A model generated the notes under the pieces. The model saw only the letters and a program-made list of their open reading frames with translations. It ran no database searches and was not told the DNA's origin. From Ailurus styani (lineage: Eukaryota > Chordata > Mammalia > Carnivora > Ailuridae), in assembly GCA_002007465.1 (NCBI GenBank), contig LNAC01000163.1, positions 1,593,270 through 1,657,269 on the forward strand: a stretch of 64,000 bases of DNA, given 5' to 3'. The position numbers and the translations under genes are program-made. Positions 47,774 to 59,102 of the stretch are shown here, piece after piece. How positions within the stretch are numbered: position 1 is the stretch's first letter; the number at the start of each line of letters is the position of its first letter.

Positions 47774-49114
47774 ATAAGTGGCTCTAGTGTAAGTTTCAGT
47801 AACATATGAAGTGCTCCGAGTGGCATGGTGGAGAGCCCAGAGGACAGAGAGTTATCTTCAGCTTGGTGTCCCTGTATACAGTAGGTGATTTATTGATGAT
47901 GACAATACAGTGTTGGACAGGATAAGCTTTAAGGCTTCTTATGACTTATTCTAGAAAATCTGTGACAGACTGGTTCTGAGAGGCAAAAGCCTTCTTAACT
48001 AACAAAGGTATTAATTCCTATCACAGTATGTGGATTAGTTGGGATCCCACTGAGAATAAGACAATAGAATTAGAATACAGGGAAAGCCCGAAAAAGTCAC
48101 AAACGTGAAGTGTGGTGAGAGGATATAAGGAGAACGTTGGAGGGCTGTGGGTATTGGGGGCAGGGCTAACTTGTCATACACCAGTGGAAATAAAACTGTT
48201 CAAGTCCTTACCTCCCACTTCCCACCACCATATTTTGGTTTTTCTGTTTTGCCTTGTTGTCCCTCTACCTGAGGGAGGTCAGCGGACCCTCAGGGTCTCA
48301 AGAAAGGATGACACAACACAAAGGGAAAAACAAAAAAATACTTTCTTGGCCTTTGAGTTACAAAAAACCTAATAGGATGATGTGAATTCCCAAAGTCACA
48401 AATAGGTGTATTTTGTTTGGTACCCACCTTGGGGTTTTTGTTGTTGTTGTGTGTATGTGACGTTTTGTGTTGTTTTGTTTTCAGGAGAATACATCTGAAT
48501 GTCTTTAGGTTGGGCACATCTTCAGTTCGCTACAATCTTATATTGCATTCATTCTGACCTTTATCTGCAAACTTATATTCCCCCCACCAGCCCCTCCAGG
48601 CATCTGAATTTGGACCCCCTGGCATACGTTGCAAATCGAGTTTGGAAGAATGCATGCAACCTAGGAGGAGGGCGTTCTGGCCAAGTTTTTTAGCTCTGGG
48701 CAAGTCACTTTGACTTCCTTGGACTGTAAGGAAAAACAGAGTGCTCTAAGCTCTGTGCGTGTATCTCTGCCACCTGGAGGAACGAGGACTCAAAAGAGAA
48801 GTTACGCTGAATCTAGGCTAATAGGAAAACATTGCATTTTGTGCCCATGTGGGTTTGTGGACAATAAAATTCAATCCTACATTCCATTATCAATCCTGCC
48901 ATACTATGCATCAGGCTGCACCTGTCATTAAAAGCTTCAGAGTCAGGGAAAGGAAAAGATGAAGCTAAAGACAAGAAAGTGGTGAAAAAGAAACAAAAGT
49001 GGGAGAGGCCAGGAAAAAAAAATGCACGTTCACATTTCTACTGTCATTTGGGGAAAATATAAATAAGATTTAAATGAAGGGTCAGATGGCATGGGTTAAA
49101 ATTCTTTTTGCACC

Positions 49115-49275
49115 GTTAACACAGAAAAACTTGGTTAAGTCACCTGAGTTCAATCTCCTAACTTATAATGACCATGAAAGGACCTTGAAAAGTGGAAAGG
49201 GTTTATTATGGGAATTAATATTACCTGGTGCCTAGCTTTTAGTAAGTGCTCAATATGTGTTTGCTGTTAGAGAAG
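49115..49275 (+). repeat. MIR-like
   Basis: CTTGGTTAAGTCACCTGAGT..CCTGGTGCCTAGCTTTTAGT..AAGTGCTCAATATGTG. Confidence 0.65.
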
Positions 49276-49679
49276 AAAAGGGGACCAAGGGGATAATAGA
49301 ATTCTAGTAGCCGTTGAAAAGAACCAGACCTTTTACTTGTCAGATGATTGTGGTGTATGATTTCCTTTTCAATTTCCTGGAGCCATTGCTGCATTTTAAA
49401 ATTATTTGTTAAAGACAATGCACATGGGACAGGACAACTCATATTTCCAGCTGGTGTAAATCCCATCGGTTAGTAACTTCATTGTCAAGACAGACTTTTC
49501 AGCGAGTTGTCTCTTGTGAAATGACTCAGAAGACGGTAATCCTCCGTTTCTGATCTCATGAGGCATGTCTCCGGTCCTTCAATTCTCTTATTCCACTTTC
49601 AATTTATCTTAAAAAAATCAGCCTATTGGACCATCAGACATGTTTATAAAAGGCAAATGCTTACTAAAATATAAAAGAG

Positions 49680-49762
49680 GGCGCCTGGGTGGCTCAGTGG
49701 GTTAAAGCCGCTGCCTTCGGCTCAGGTCATGATCCCAGGGTCCTGGGATCGAGGCCCAGTGG
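49680..49762 (+). repeat. CAN-SINE 5' half, head-on to an antisense SINE
   Basis: GGGCGCCTGGGTGGCTCAG to GGGATCGAGGCCC, then a run of ten G and an antisense SINE. Confidence 0.9.
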
Positions 49763-49769
49763 GGGGGGG

Positions 49770-49913
49770 GCATGAGCAGGGGGAGCAGCAGGCAGAGGAA
49801 GAAGCAGACTCCCCGCCGAGCAGGGAGCCCGATGTGGGACTCGATCCCAGGGCCCTGGGATCATGACCTGAGCTGAAGGCAGATGCTTAACTGACTGAGC
49901 CACCCAGGTGTCC
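49770..49913 (-). repeat. CAN-SINE, antisense, tail missing
   Basis: CATGAGCAGGGGGAGCAGCA..ACTGAGCCACCCAGGTGTCCC; lacks the T-tract end. Forms an inverted repeat with 49680-49762. Confidence 0.9.
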
Positions 49914-51139
49914 CAAAGGGAGAAAAATTCTTAAAAAAAGCAATTCTTTGTTACAAATGTTCTTCTTATATTGCCTCTACTTTACAATGCCTTTCTCCCT
50001 CTGTCCATACTTTGCAATGCTTATAAATAGTAGCCAAGTGTCAGAACGCAGCAGAGTTGCCCTGTGTAAGGACTCATTTTTCAGAATGCAAATTTCTCCT
50101 CTGATTTTCCCTTACACCAAGAGGGTTTGTTTACTCCCTTAACTCATTTCTCAAAGGGTAAAGGGAGCTTGGAGCCGGTCATTGAGGAAGGAGGGGCAGA
50201 CGTGATCAGCCTACACCCTCTCCATGCCATAGAGTGCTCACTAACCATCAGGAGCGCCCTCTGTCTGTACCTAAAACTGAAAGTGAACAGGACCCTTTTG
50301 TACACTGCCCTCATGGAACGATAAACTCATAAAGAAATCACTGATAGGACCACTCAATCGCTATCCGTCATCATGTGCACCATAATCACAAGACACTTGA
50401 AGTTCAAAGGCAGTTTCTTTTTTTCTCAGTTAAGAACTCTAGTGAAAACCCCTAGTACCATTTCATGAAACCTCAGGGTTCCTCAGAACCCCAGGTGTAC
50501 AGCTACCGAGTCTTCCTTCACGTGTGTACGCATGCACGTGTGTTGTGTATGTGTGTATTTTAATTCTGGACTCTTCTTGTTTCTTGACTGTAAGGGAGGG
50601 ATGACACATAGGCTTGATAAGTCTGAGGTCTGTTAGATTCACAGCCAACTTCTGGGAAGGCAGTCTGTCAAACTTTGCCTTGGATCCCTTCCAAATCCTC
50701 ACAAAAGTACACCCATCCCAAGGTACAAGGTGTGAAAGGTGCTGACTTTATTTAGCCCATATCGCAAGGGGCAAGGACTCCGCGGTTACTGATCATCGGG
50801 TCCCTTCCTTGTCTTCAGTGGGGAAAGCTGAGACTGTTCACAAGCACACACTGTGGCCTGACAAGTGGTGTCTCTCTCTCTCTTCTCTCTCTTGTTTATT
50901 TCTTCCATGGTTTCGTTTTTGTCCAATCCATATCGTTCTCTTGAGAGAACGGCTTCTTATAGGAAATGTCACTCTCATCTAATCTCCGGCATACTCTTTG
51001 GTGGAAAGAGCAAAAATGTACATATAGAGTAAGAGAGAGCATTATGGGGAATTTCTGACAAATCAGAGTGACTGGTGATCTCTGGGTCCCCATTCTAAAT
51101 AGGCAAGGGGAGAATATCCCTGGCACATCTTTTTTTATT

Positions 51140-51334
51140 TTCCTTTTTTTTTAGAGGTTTTATTTATTTATTTGACACAGAGAGAGAGAGAGAGATCACA
51201 AGTAGGCAGAGAGAGAGGAGGGAGCAGGCTCCCTGCTGAGCAGGGAGCCAGATGCGGGCCTCGATCCCAGGACCCTGAGATCATGACCTGAGCCGAAAGC
51301 AGAGGCTTTAACCCACTGAGCCACCCAGGCGCCC
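51140..51334 (-). repeat. CAN-SINE, antisense
   Basis: TTAGAGGTTTTATTTATTTA start, ends CCACCCAGGCGCCC; CCCTGGCACATCTT on both sides. Confidence 0.95.
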
Positions 51335-51540
51335 TCCCTGGCACATCTTGACTCGCATATTCAACCCTGATCCAACCTGCAGTGGCCCCAGGTTGAGGTC
51401 ACATGGTGTCGACATAGCTGGTGAGTCTCCCTCCCTGGGCTTTAGGGGGCTTTCTGATCACTACAATTTGTATCAAGATTTTGTCCAAAAAAAAATGACA
51501 CATACCTATGTCAAAGTTTCATGTAAGAAATTTCTTACAG

Positions 51541-51735
51541 GGGTGACTGGGTGGCTCAGTCGTGAAGCATCCGCCTCTGGCTTAGGTCATGATCCCAGCG
51601 TCCTGGGATCGAGCCCCGCATTGAGCTCCCTGCTCGGCGGGGAGCCTGCTTCCTCCTCTCCCCCCTCCTTGTGTTCTCTCCCTATCTCTGTCTCTCTCTT
51701 TCAAATAAATAAATAAAAATCTTAAAAAAAAAAAA
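51541..51735 (+). repeat. CAN-SINE
   Basis: GGGTGACTGGGTGGCTCAG head; AAGAAATTTCTTACAG on both sides. Confidence 0.95.
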
Positions 51736-52419
51736 AGAAATTTCTTACAGAGCTAAATATTGGAAAGACCCCCTTTTCCCCTTTTCCTGAGGACCTGGTA
51801 ACTTTTTCTATGATAACAATTAGAACAATGGAACTGACCAAGTTACCTTTTCTCTTTTGGCTGTCACTAATTGGGTGCCAAACTGACAGCCCATCAAAAG
51901 CTTTACTTTTCATGCTCTAGGTTTTCTTTGACTGATGCCTGATTTTGGTTCATATTTTCCCAGTTCTATTTTATTCTTATTTTACTCTGCATCTGTTATC
52001 TGTAAATAGGTTCAATTTGTTTTTCCCCTTGAGTATGAGGTATGGAAGGAAAGAGGAAAGGGAGGAGAGAGAGAAGAAAGGAAAGGAGAAAGGATATAAG
52101 GAAGGAGGAAATGCCCCAAATTTTGCTCATTAACAGAGCAAAGTACGAAACAGCTGACCCAATGTCTATTATAGTCTCTTTACCACAGACAACATTTTGA
52201 CATTCATCAGTCCATCGGAAAGGCATAAAAGCAGAGACAAGATCATGGAGTTTTAGTTTCCTTTAAAAGGAATAAATAATGGGAACACACACACAAAAAA
52301 AAGAGCTGGAAGTTGGTCTTATAATGACAGGGAGGGATTAGAGACTAAAACAAAAAATAAACACCACCACGGTATATATTTCTTATTTCTGTAACTTGAC
52401 CGCAGGTGGGTATGAGGCT

Positions 52420-52700
52420 GAAAAAGCAGCACTGATCCTACCTGTAAGGACTTCTCTGTGCATTACCTCCTTAGATCCTAAATACACCCTGTGAAGTAAG
52501 TCACACGGGTATTATCTCAACTGAGGAATTAAAGCTCAACTTACCCCAAACCATAAAATGAAAGTTTACTACAGTGTTACAATGGAGGCTGCAGTATCAG
52601 CCTTGGCTTGAATTTCCAGTTCTACTGTTAATTATTCATGAGGCTTTGAGCATGTCACTCAACCTGTTTCCTCATATGTAAAATGAGAATAATGAGTTCT
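52420..52700 (+). repeat. two MIR-like pieces just upstream of the BAAT/ACNAT-like gene
   Basis: CCTCCTTAGATCCTAAATAC..TGTGAAGTAAGTCACACGGG, then TGAGCATGTCACTCAACCTG..CATATGTAAAATGAGAATAA. Confidence 0.65.
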
Positions 52701-52889
52701 CTTGAATGTCTTCTTTTCCCTCCCCCCGAATGTTCTATATGTTTTGCATGAGGTCTCTAGAAGTAGAGCTTGGCCAGACCTAACCCGAGCCTTGTCTCAA
52801 TCTTTCTCTTGGGATTTCTGTCTCCAACTCAAAGTCCCCTCTTACCCTCCAGGACAGGGAATATCACTGGGTCCCTTTGAGAGTTGCCA

Positions 52890-53352
52890 ATGTTCCAGCT
52901 GATGGTCACCCCAGCAAGTGCCCTTGCAGATGAGCCAGTGCATATCAGAGTGACAGGCCTGTCCCCGTTGCAGCTGGTGACCCTGACGGCGTCTCTGAAG
53001 GATGAGAAGGGGAATGTGTTCCGGTCCAAAGCCTTCTACAAGGCGAACGAGGTTGGTGAGCTGGACCTAAGGCAGGCTCCTGCACTTGGAGGCGACTACG
53101 TGGGGGTCCACCCAATGGGCCTCTTCTGGTCTCTGAAGCCCCAGAAGGCTTTCAGGAGGCTGCTTAAGCAAGATGTGATGAACAGCCCCTTTTGGGTCAC
53201 TCTGAACCTCTATGACTCAGTTGGTTTCCAAGATTTCATCACAGATGAGCCCATGGCCAGCCAGGTGGTTCAGCGCTGGTTTTCAGCCCCTGGGGTACAG
53301 CGGATGCAGTTCCGAGAAGGTCGGGTGCGAGGAGCCCTTTTTCTGCCTCCAG
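52890..53352 (+). CDS. BAAT/ACNAT-like coding exon 1
   Basis: Starts [21 protein letters not shown] use the ATG at 52890; a TTG six bases upstream is not a plausible start. The start context is weak (CCAATGT). A likely acceptor (cttaccctccag, 52841-52852) implies a further 5' untranslated exon upstream that I cannot place. The exon ends one base into a Gly codon, LPPG|gtaaga. Confidence 0.92.
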
Positions 53353-53468
53353 GTAAGACTAATCTTTGGTGATATAGGAAATGTTGTTGATGAATATAAA
53401 AACAAAAAAAATGGCATCACATTGTTGGAGAACTAGTATTTTCCGCAATTGTTTAAAACCAACATGCC

Positions 53469-53516
<48 letters not shown>

Positions 53517-56052
53517 TGGAATTCATTTTCTCTCCTTGTACTTCCTCGCTTAGCCACTTGACCCCCTTTCCACTCTTTCTGATCCCATTCTCTTTTCTTT
53601 TTGTTGCTTTCAGGGGATGGTCCTTTCCCAGGAATCATTGATTTGTTTGGGGGCCTAGGGGGTCTGGTTGAATTTCGGGCCAGTCTTTTGGCCTCACATG
53701 GCTTTGCGGTGTTGGCGTTAGCGTATTTTGCCTATGAAGATCTACCCAATTTACTGCAGGAGATTGACCTGGAATATTTTGAGGAAGCTGCTAACTTGCT
53801 ACTAGCTCATCCCAAGGTAATTTAGAATGCTTTTCATTCTACCTTGTAACACTGTAGCCAAAAAGAAAAAAAAAATCAGAAATGTCTGTTTTGCCTATTT
53901 TACCAGTCTGTTCAGACTTGGGCACTGTTTGCCCTTGAAATGGGGATGATGTTAACCTTGTAGGATTGTTGGGTTGCCGGTTAGCTTACCTGCACAAAAG
54001 ACAATAAATGGTGGATATATTGTGGTTATTTTCAACGGGGGAAGAAAAAAGCCAAGACTCCTTATGTTTGAAGTATGTGTGACTTATTTATCAGTGGCTC
54101 TTCAATTTTTGTCAGCTGTTGATCTCAAATGATGCATTCTCTGGCTTGACATGGTTTTAGACTTCAGTGATTGTCTCTGCATGGGGTAATGCCGGAGTTA
54201 AGTCCCACTAAAGAGTCCTGAGACTTAGAATGCTCAGAAGTTCAGTTTCAGATCTGGGCCACGCAATTAGAGCAGAAGTATCAACAGAACGGATGTGGCC
54301 ACACCATTTGATTAGCTGAATTAACTCTTCAGGTAGTATCAGACGTAGGGGCAGGACTAAGCCCCAAGTAAGTGTCCAACGCCCAAAGCCAGGAAAGGAA
54401 GCTAGAAAGGAAGGATCATTTTAGAACTCTGGCAGGTACTGTTGTACCATGGAAAATGTGGTCCATGGTCCAGAATCCTTGATATGACCAGAGAGCTGTT
54501 TGAATGCAGGCTCTTAGGCTGCAGCCCGGTCAGCATCTGGATTTTAACAAGATCCCCAGGTGACTCGGATGCACGTTCAAGTTTGACAAAGACTGAACTA
54601 GTACATTTCATAATCTAGCTTTTTTCCTAGGAATTAAATATTAGATGAATTATAATCTAGATCTCTTGAAGAGGTCTCGAAGTACTGATGTTTGTGTTAG
54701 TGACTAAAAACAATAAATATCACATGGTCAGGTGCCTGGGTTGACATTCTGTTATGTTGAAATATGATAATTCTGGTTTTCCAGTTTGAAAATGTTCAAA
54801 AATCAGCTATGTTTTATGGTTCAGCCCATCATGGTAAAACAATCTTACCAGCTAACATTTATTAAACACTCTCTGTTTGACTGTATGCTAAATACTTAAA
54901 AAGTACTCTTATTTAAGGGGCGCCTGGGTGGCTTAGTCAGTTAACTGTCTGCCTTTGGCTCAGGTCACGATCCGAGGGTCCTGGGATTGAGCCCCGCATT
55001 GAGGTCTCTACTCAGGGGGCAGCCTGCTTCTCCCTCTCGCTCTCCCCCGGTTCCCTTTCTTGCTGTGTCTCTCTCCATCAAATAAATAAGATTTTTTTTT
55101 TTTAAAGAAAATTCCTAAGTCTACCTGCTTCTACAGGTGATGTTGAACATTGCTGATGCATTTAAGCTCTTTTTGCTTTTATGGAACTCGGCCTCTGATG
55201 AAGAGTTTTTATTTCTATTGTTTCACTTAAATCCTTATAACAATCCTGCAGGGTAGGGAATATTATCCCCATCCCTATAAGACAATAAGGCTTCCAGAAG
55301 GCAAGGAGGTAACGTTTTCAGTCACAGAAGCTGGTAAACCCCAGCGCTAGGACTCCCATCCCGTATTGTCTGACTGTTTCCATGACACTAGCTTACTGGC
55401 TGCAGGGCAGCTCCTTCAAGTATGGCCTGTGATGGGTTCCCTTTATTTTGTGCTTCAGGTCCAGACGCCAGGAATCGGAGTGATCTCCGTGAGCAAAGGT
55501 GCAGAGATCGGGCTGGCCATGGCCTGCTTCCTGAAGCAGGTGGTAGCCACCATCTGCATCAATGGGACCACCGCCATCTACGAATTTCCGCTCAGGTACA
55601 AAGATCTGATGATAATGCCCATTCCCACGTTTATGGAACGCTTGCAGTTTGACGTCTCAGGGGCTGCACGATTCCTCCACTACAGGGGGGACCCCCGGGA
55701 TGAACTGAATCAGCAGAGCGTGCTTCCCATTGAAAAGGCCCAGGGTTCGATCCTCTTCGTTGTTGGAGAGAATGACGAATGTTTGAAGAGCAGGGAGTAC
55801 GCCGAGCAGGCCCTGCACCAGCTCCGGAGCCACGGGAGAAACAACGGAAGGATGCTGGCGTACCCGGGAGCGGGCCACCTCATCGAGCCGCCCTATGCAC
55901 CCCTGTGTTATGCTTCCCCAAACCAGAAACTTTCTTGGCCCATGCTCTGGGGAGGGGACCCCGCTGCCCACGCCACAGCCCAGGAGCACTCCTGGGGAGA
56001 GATCCTGAAATTCTTCAGGCAACACCTTATTCAAACCAGGAGCAAACTCTGA
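52890..56052 (+). CDS. BAAT/ACNAT-family acyl-CoA:amino acid N-acyltransferase or thioesterase, intact paralogue (gene span, 3 coding exons)
   Basis: The exons 52890..53352, 53614..53816 and 55459..56052 join in frame to 419 aa (human BAAT 418). The N-terminal half is the BAAT/ACOT beta-sandwich domain (about residues 10-140, with [19 protein letters not shown]). The C-terminal half is an alpha/beta-hydrolase with triad Ser234 (ISVSKGAE), Asp328 (VVGEND) and His362 ([11 protein letters not shown]). The protein ends RSKL, a canonical SKL peroxisomal signal. Human BAAT has Cys at the nucleophile; published Cys-to-Ser changes there favour CoA-ester hydrolysis. The activity here, amino-acid conjugation or thioesterase, is therefore open. 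Residues 262-300 are more ACOT-like (PLRYKDL) than BAAT-like. Position next to MRPL50 and the pseudogene suggests an ACNAT-type duplicate. Substrate is not inferable. Confidence 0.93.
53353..53613 (+). other. intron 1 of the intact BAAT/ACNAT-like gene
   Basis: Only 261 bp, with a (TG)n tract at 53472-53512; more than ten times shorter than the same intron of the pseudogene. Confidence 0.92.
53472..53512 (+). repeat. (TG)n microsatellite
   Basis: About 20 TG units within the short intron. Confidence 0.97.
53614..53816 (+). CDS. BAAT/ACNAT-like coding exon 2
   Basis: 203 nt after ..tgctttcag. It encodes [20 protein letters not shown] through HPK, and the donor is AAG|gtaatt. Carries the [10 protein letters not shown] and YEDLP family motifs. 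Confidence 0.94.
54430..54605 (+). mobile_element. hAT-Charlie remnant (MER5A-like)
   Basis: AAAATGTGGTCCATGGTCCA, ATTTTAACAAGATCCCCAGG, TGACTCGGATGCACGTTCAA, GTTTGACAAAGACTG. Confidence 0.75.
54846..55380 (+). repeat. MIR interrupted by a CAN-SINE
   Basis: Left part TACCAGCTAACATTTATTAA..TGTATGCTAAATACTTAAAA; right part CTTATAACAATCCTGCAGGG, ATTATCCCCATCCCTATAAG, CAGTCACAGAAGCTGG. Confidence 0.75.
54917..55107 (+). repeat. CAN-SINE inside a MIR
   Basis: GGGGCGCCTGGGTGGCTTAG head, CTCCATCAAATAAATAAGAT tail. Confidence 0.93.
55459..56052 (+). CDS. BAAT/ACNAT-like coding exon 3, catalytic domain
   Basis: 594 nt after ..tgtgcttcag, phase 0, to the TGA at 56050-56052. It holds the Ser234/Asp328/His362 triad, the [16 protein letters not shown] family block and the C-terminal SKL. 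Confidence 0.95.
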   Translation, partial: VQTPGIGVISVSKGAEIGLAMACFLKQVVATICINGTTAIYEFPLRYKDLMIMPIPTFMERLQFDVSGAARFLHYRGDPRDELNQQSVLPIEKAQGSILFVVGENDECLKSREYAEQALHQLRSHGRNNGRMLAYPGAGHLIEPPYAPLCYASPNQKLSWPMLWGGDPAAHATAQEHSWGEILKFFRQHLIQTRSKL

Positions 56053-56519
56053 GCCAGGGCTCAGGGTGATGATGAAGTGGGGAGACCAAAAATGAGAATA
56101 AGGCAGGGATAGGATGGGAAGAGGGGGTTCTCCTGATTCTAGATTCACACTTTTCTTGAATCAGTTGGAAGGAGATAGGGCAAAAATCAAGGGCCAAGGG
56201 CACAGGTTCAATATCTGACAAATTTGTATGGGAATTGAACTTTTGGTAGACTGAATCTTAGTTTATATGCACCAGGGTACATTGCTATCTCTAAATTGTG
56301 AGACCCTTGCAAATTGAATAATCTCTTGTTTCCCAGGTAGGGTTACCTTGGACCCAGGTATTGGTGATGTAGATGAATTCCCTGGAACTTCTAAATTACT
56401 TGCTGAAAAACAAGTAACTTCTGTTTAAAATTGAGTTTCTGACATTTGATATGTAAAGTTCTAATGCCACCATCAAATGTAATGTTCATTACAGATTTCC
56501 AATAAGTACCTTATTTTTT

Positions 56520-57180
56520 TCTCAGAATAGTGATGTTTCTTTTTATCCCTAAAATATATTCCTTTTTCTAATTTTAATCAGGAATGGGATTGAATTTAAT
56601 CACGTGCCTTTATAGCATTTATTGAAATTAGTTATTCAGGTTAGTTAATATATTTAAAAGATTTAATTAGAATAGTCCAGGTATGTGGCAATTACTGTAT
56701 CAGAATTGGCTATAATTGTTTTCACAACACTTTCTCCCTTCAGTCTGTTAATGTGGTGAATTACATTCACTAATGGACTCATGTTGCTTTTGTGTCTAAT
56801 TTTACTAGAAGGTTTTCTCATATTGACAATATGGGTTTTAAAATTTCTTTTGGAGCCAACCTGGTCATTCTTATTTACTCAGAATTTCACCCATATTTTC
56901 TAGAACACATTTTTCACTTATAATTTCACACATATCCCCTACTATTTATTTGCATGCTTTCTCTTTTTTCCTCTCAGTTTGACTTACCAAATATTTTTCT
57001 GATCTTTTCCAAGAACAGTTTTTGGTTTGTTTCTTTCTCAAGTCTTTTTGTCCTGATTTCTTGATTTCTGTTGTTTTAAAATAAATTCATTCCTTCTGCC
57101 ATTTTAGTGTCTATTTTTCTGGCAATGCTCTCATTTTGTTAATTTCTAGATAGTTTCTGATTTACTCCCCCTGCCCTTAA
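56520..57180 (-). mobile_element. L1 ORF2 fragment, antisense, decayed
   Basis: CTGTTAATGTGGTGAATTAC, CACTAATGGACTCATGTTGC, CAAGAACAGTTTTTGGTTTG and CATTTTGTTAATTTCTAG follow antisense L1 ORF2 order. Confidence 0.7.
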
Positions 57181-57684
57181 ACCCAAGAATAACTTTACCA
57201 AAGTACAAGGAATCAGACTGTAGATTCTTATTAATCATAAGGGGAAGGGGTGAGGAACTTTGGAGTTGAGGAGCAGACTGTTACCACCTGAACCTATGGA
57301 TCAAGCTTAACATCTCTTAAAACGGCCATTTTTACACACTGTGCTTCATGACGAGATATAATGTGGAGTGCCTAGCACCAAGATTACTTCTAACAGCGCT
57401 ATTAAACTTGAACCTAGTCAAACCTTTAGGTCAAACTTCTTATTGATACAGTGGCTAGAGACCCGTAAGCAATCTTACAAAGAGACAACCAAATCCAAGT
57501 GGTGGGTCATTGTATAACCTGGTCTCCCTGTAAGTTAATTAGCAACTGACTTGTTTCTTTTCAGAAGCTGGTTTCATGAAAAAGTTGGGGATTTTTATTT
57601 TGTGAAATACCCAACCCCCTTTTTTTCTTTTGGCATTGGAGTGAGCTGTGGGACTATCAAGCATTAAAAAAGGCTTAAGAGGAG

Positions 57685-57890
57685 GCGCCTGGGTGGCTCA
57701 GTGGGTTAAAACCTCTGCCTTCGGCTCAGGTCATGATCTCAGGGTCCTGGGATCCAGCCCCTCATCGGGCTCTCTGCTCAGCAGGGAACCTGCTTCTTCC
57801 TCTCTCTCTGCCTGCCTCTCTGCCTACTTGTGATCTCTCTCTCTCTCTGTCTTTCTCTCTGTCAAATAAATAAATAAAATCTTTAAAAAA
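57685..57890 (+). repeat. CAN-SINE
   Basis: AGGCGCCTGGGTGGCTCAG head; AAAAAGGCTTAAGAG on both sides. Confidence 0.95.
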
Positions 57891-58538
57891 AAGTTATAAA
57901 AAAGGCTTAAGAGACATATCAACCAAATGCTATTTGTGGGTTTGGTTTAAGCAAAATAACTATAAAAAGACATTTTGGGGGACATTTAGAAAAATCTGAA
58001 TGTGGACTGGATATTAAAGGATACTATGAAATTGTTGTTATCTTGTTAGATGTCATAATGCTATTGTGGTTATGTAAAGAGTCACTTTTAGAGAAAGATG
58101 CTTACTGACATATTTAAAGGTGAAGGGTTGTGATATCCAGGAATTATTCTAAAATATTATAGGAACATGGCAAAATGTGAATAATTATTACTTCTAGATT
58201 ATGACTATAGTGAAGTTTGTTATAATATTTTTTGTGAGCGGTTGTAATTTTTCATATAAAAAAATAAAAAAATAAAAGATAAAATCAATATATTTACCTT
58301 TCTTCCTCCAAAGGCAAGAACTTTAGTATGTACTGAATCTTTTTCTCCATGACAGCCCCATTGATTTCAGATTACTGATTTCTTTCACAATAAATACATA
58401 TTTAACATACACCTATGCTTCAATGTGTCCTTCTGCTTGTAGTTCCTTACAGCCTTTTAAATTCTTGGCTTTATCTTCCATTTGGTCATTTCCAAAAGAA
58501 CAAACTCAAGTAATTATTTTAAAAGATTCCTATTCATG

Positions 58539-58728
58539 GGCACCTGGGTGGCTCAGTGGGTTAAAGCTTCTGCCTTCCGCTCAGGTCATGATCTTGGGGT
58601 CCTGGGATTGAGTCCCGCATCGGGTTCCCTGCTCAGCAAGGATCCTGCTTCCTCCTCTCTCTCTGCCTACTTGTGATCTCTCTCTCTCTGTCAAATAAAT
58701 AAATAAATAAAATCTTTAAAAAAAAAAG
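58539..58728 (+). repeat. CAN-SINE
   Basis: GGGCACCTGGGTGGCTCAG head; AAAAGATTCCTATTCA on both sides. Confidence 0.95.
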
Positions 58729-59102
58729 ATTCCTATTCACCTGAATCTTAGCAAATCTAAAAATGTCTCTCTTTTGCTCACTTTGCAATAATGAATTTTA
58801 TACTTGAAGAATTTGATGTTAATAGACTGATTTTTTTTATTTTGGCATCCATTGTTGTCAGTGAGAAGTCGGAGTCTTCTTACTTCGTGGGATTTTTTTC
58901 TCCTTTGGTTCAGATTTTCTCAATTCTATTTTATTTTTCTTTTACTCTGTACCTGAAAGCTTTTTATAATTTTCTTGTTTTCTTAGTGTTCTCAAATTTC
59001 TTCAAGATATGAGTAGGGGTGGGTTTATCATTACTAGGTTAATTAATTTTGCTTGGCACTGTATGGTCCATTCCAAATTCAAGACATGGCTGTTTTCTGC
59101 TT

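Larger units (their letters stand above)
39455..52889. other. intergenic between the pseudogene and the intact BAAT/ACNAT-like gene
   Basis: Repeats are listed separately. 40700-41880, 43330-45900 and 48000-49100 have no gene I can support; the ORFs at 43581-45309 have no homologue I recognise. The upstream untranslated exon of the intact gene should be here. Confidence 0.6.
53817..55458 (+). other. intron 2 of the intact BAAT/ACNAT-like gene
   Basis: Contains a hAT remnant, a MIR and a CAN-SINE; no additional exon. Confidence 0.9.

Noticed and set aside
52884..52889. TTG start two codons upstream of the BAAT/ACNAT-like ATG
   Set aside because: Non-AUG start without support; the homologous family start is the ATG at 52890.
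55657..56148. 163-codon minus-strand ORF
   Set aside because: Antisense of catalytic exon 3; shadow.
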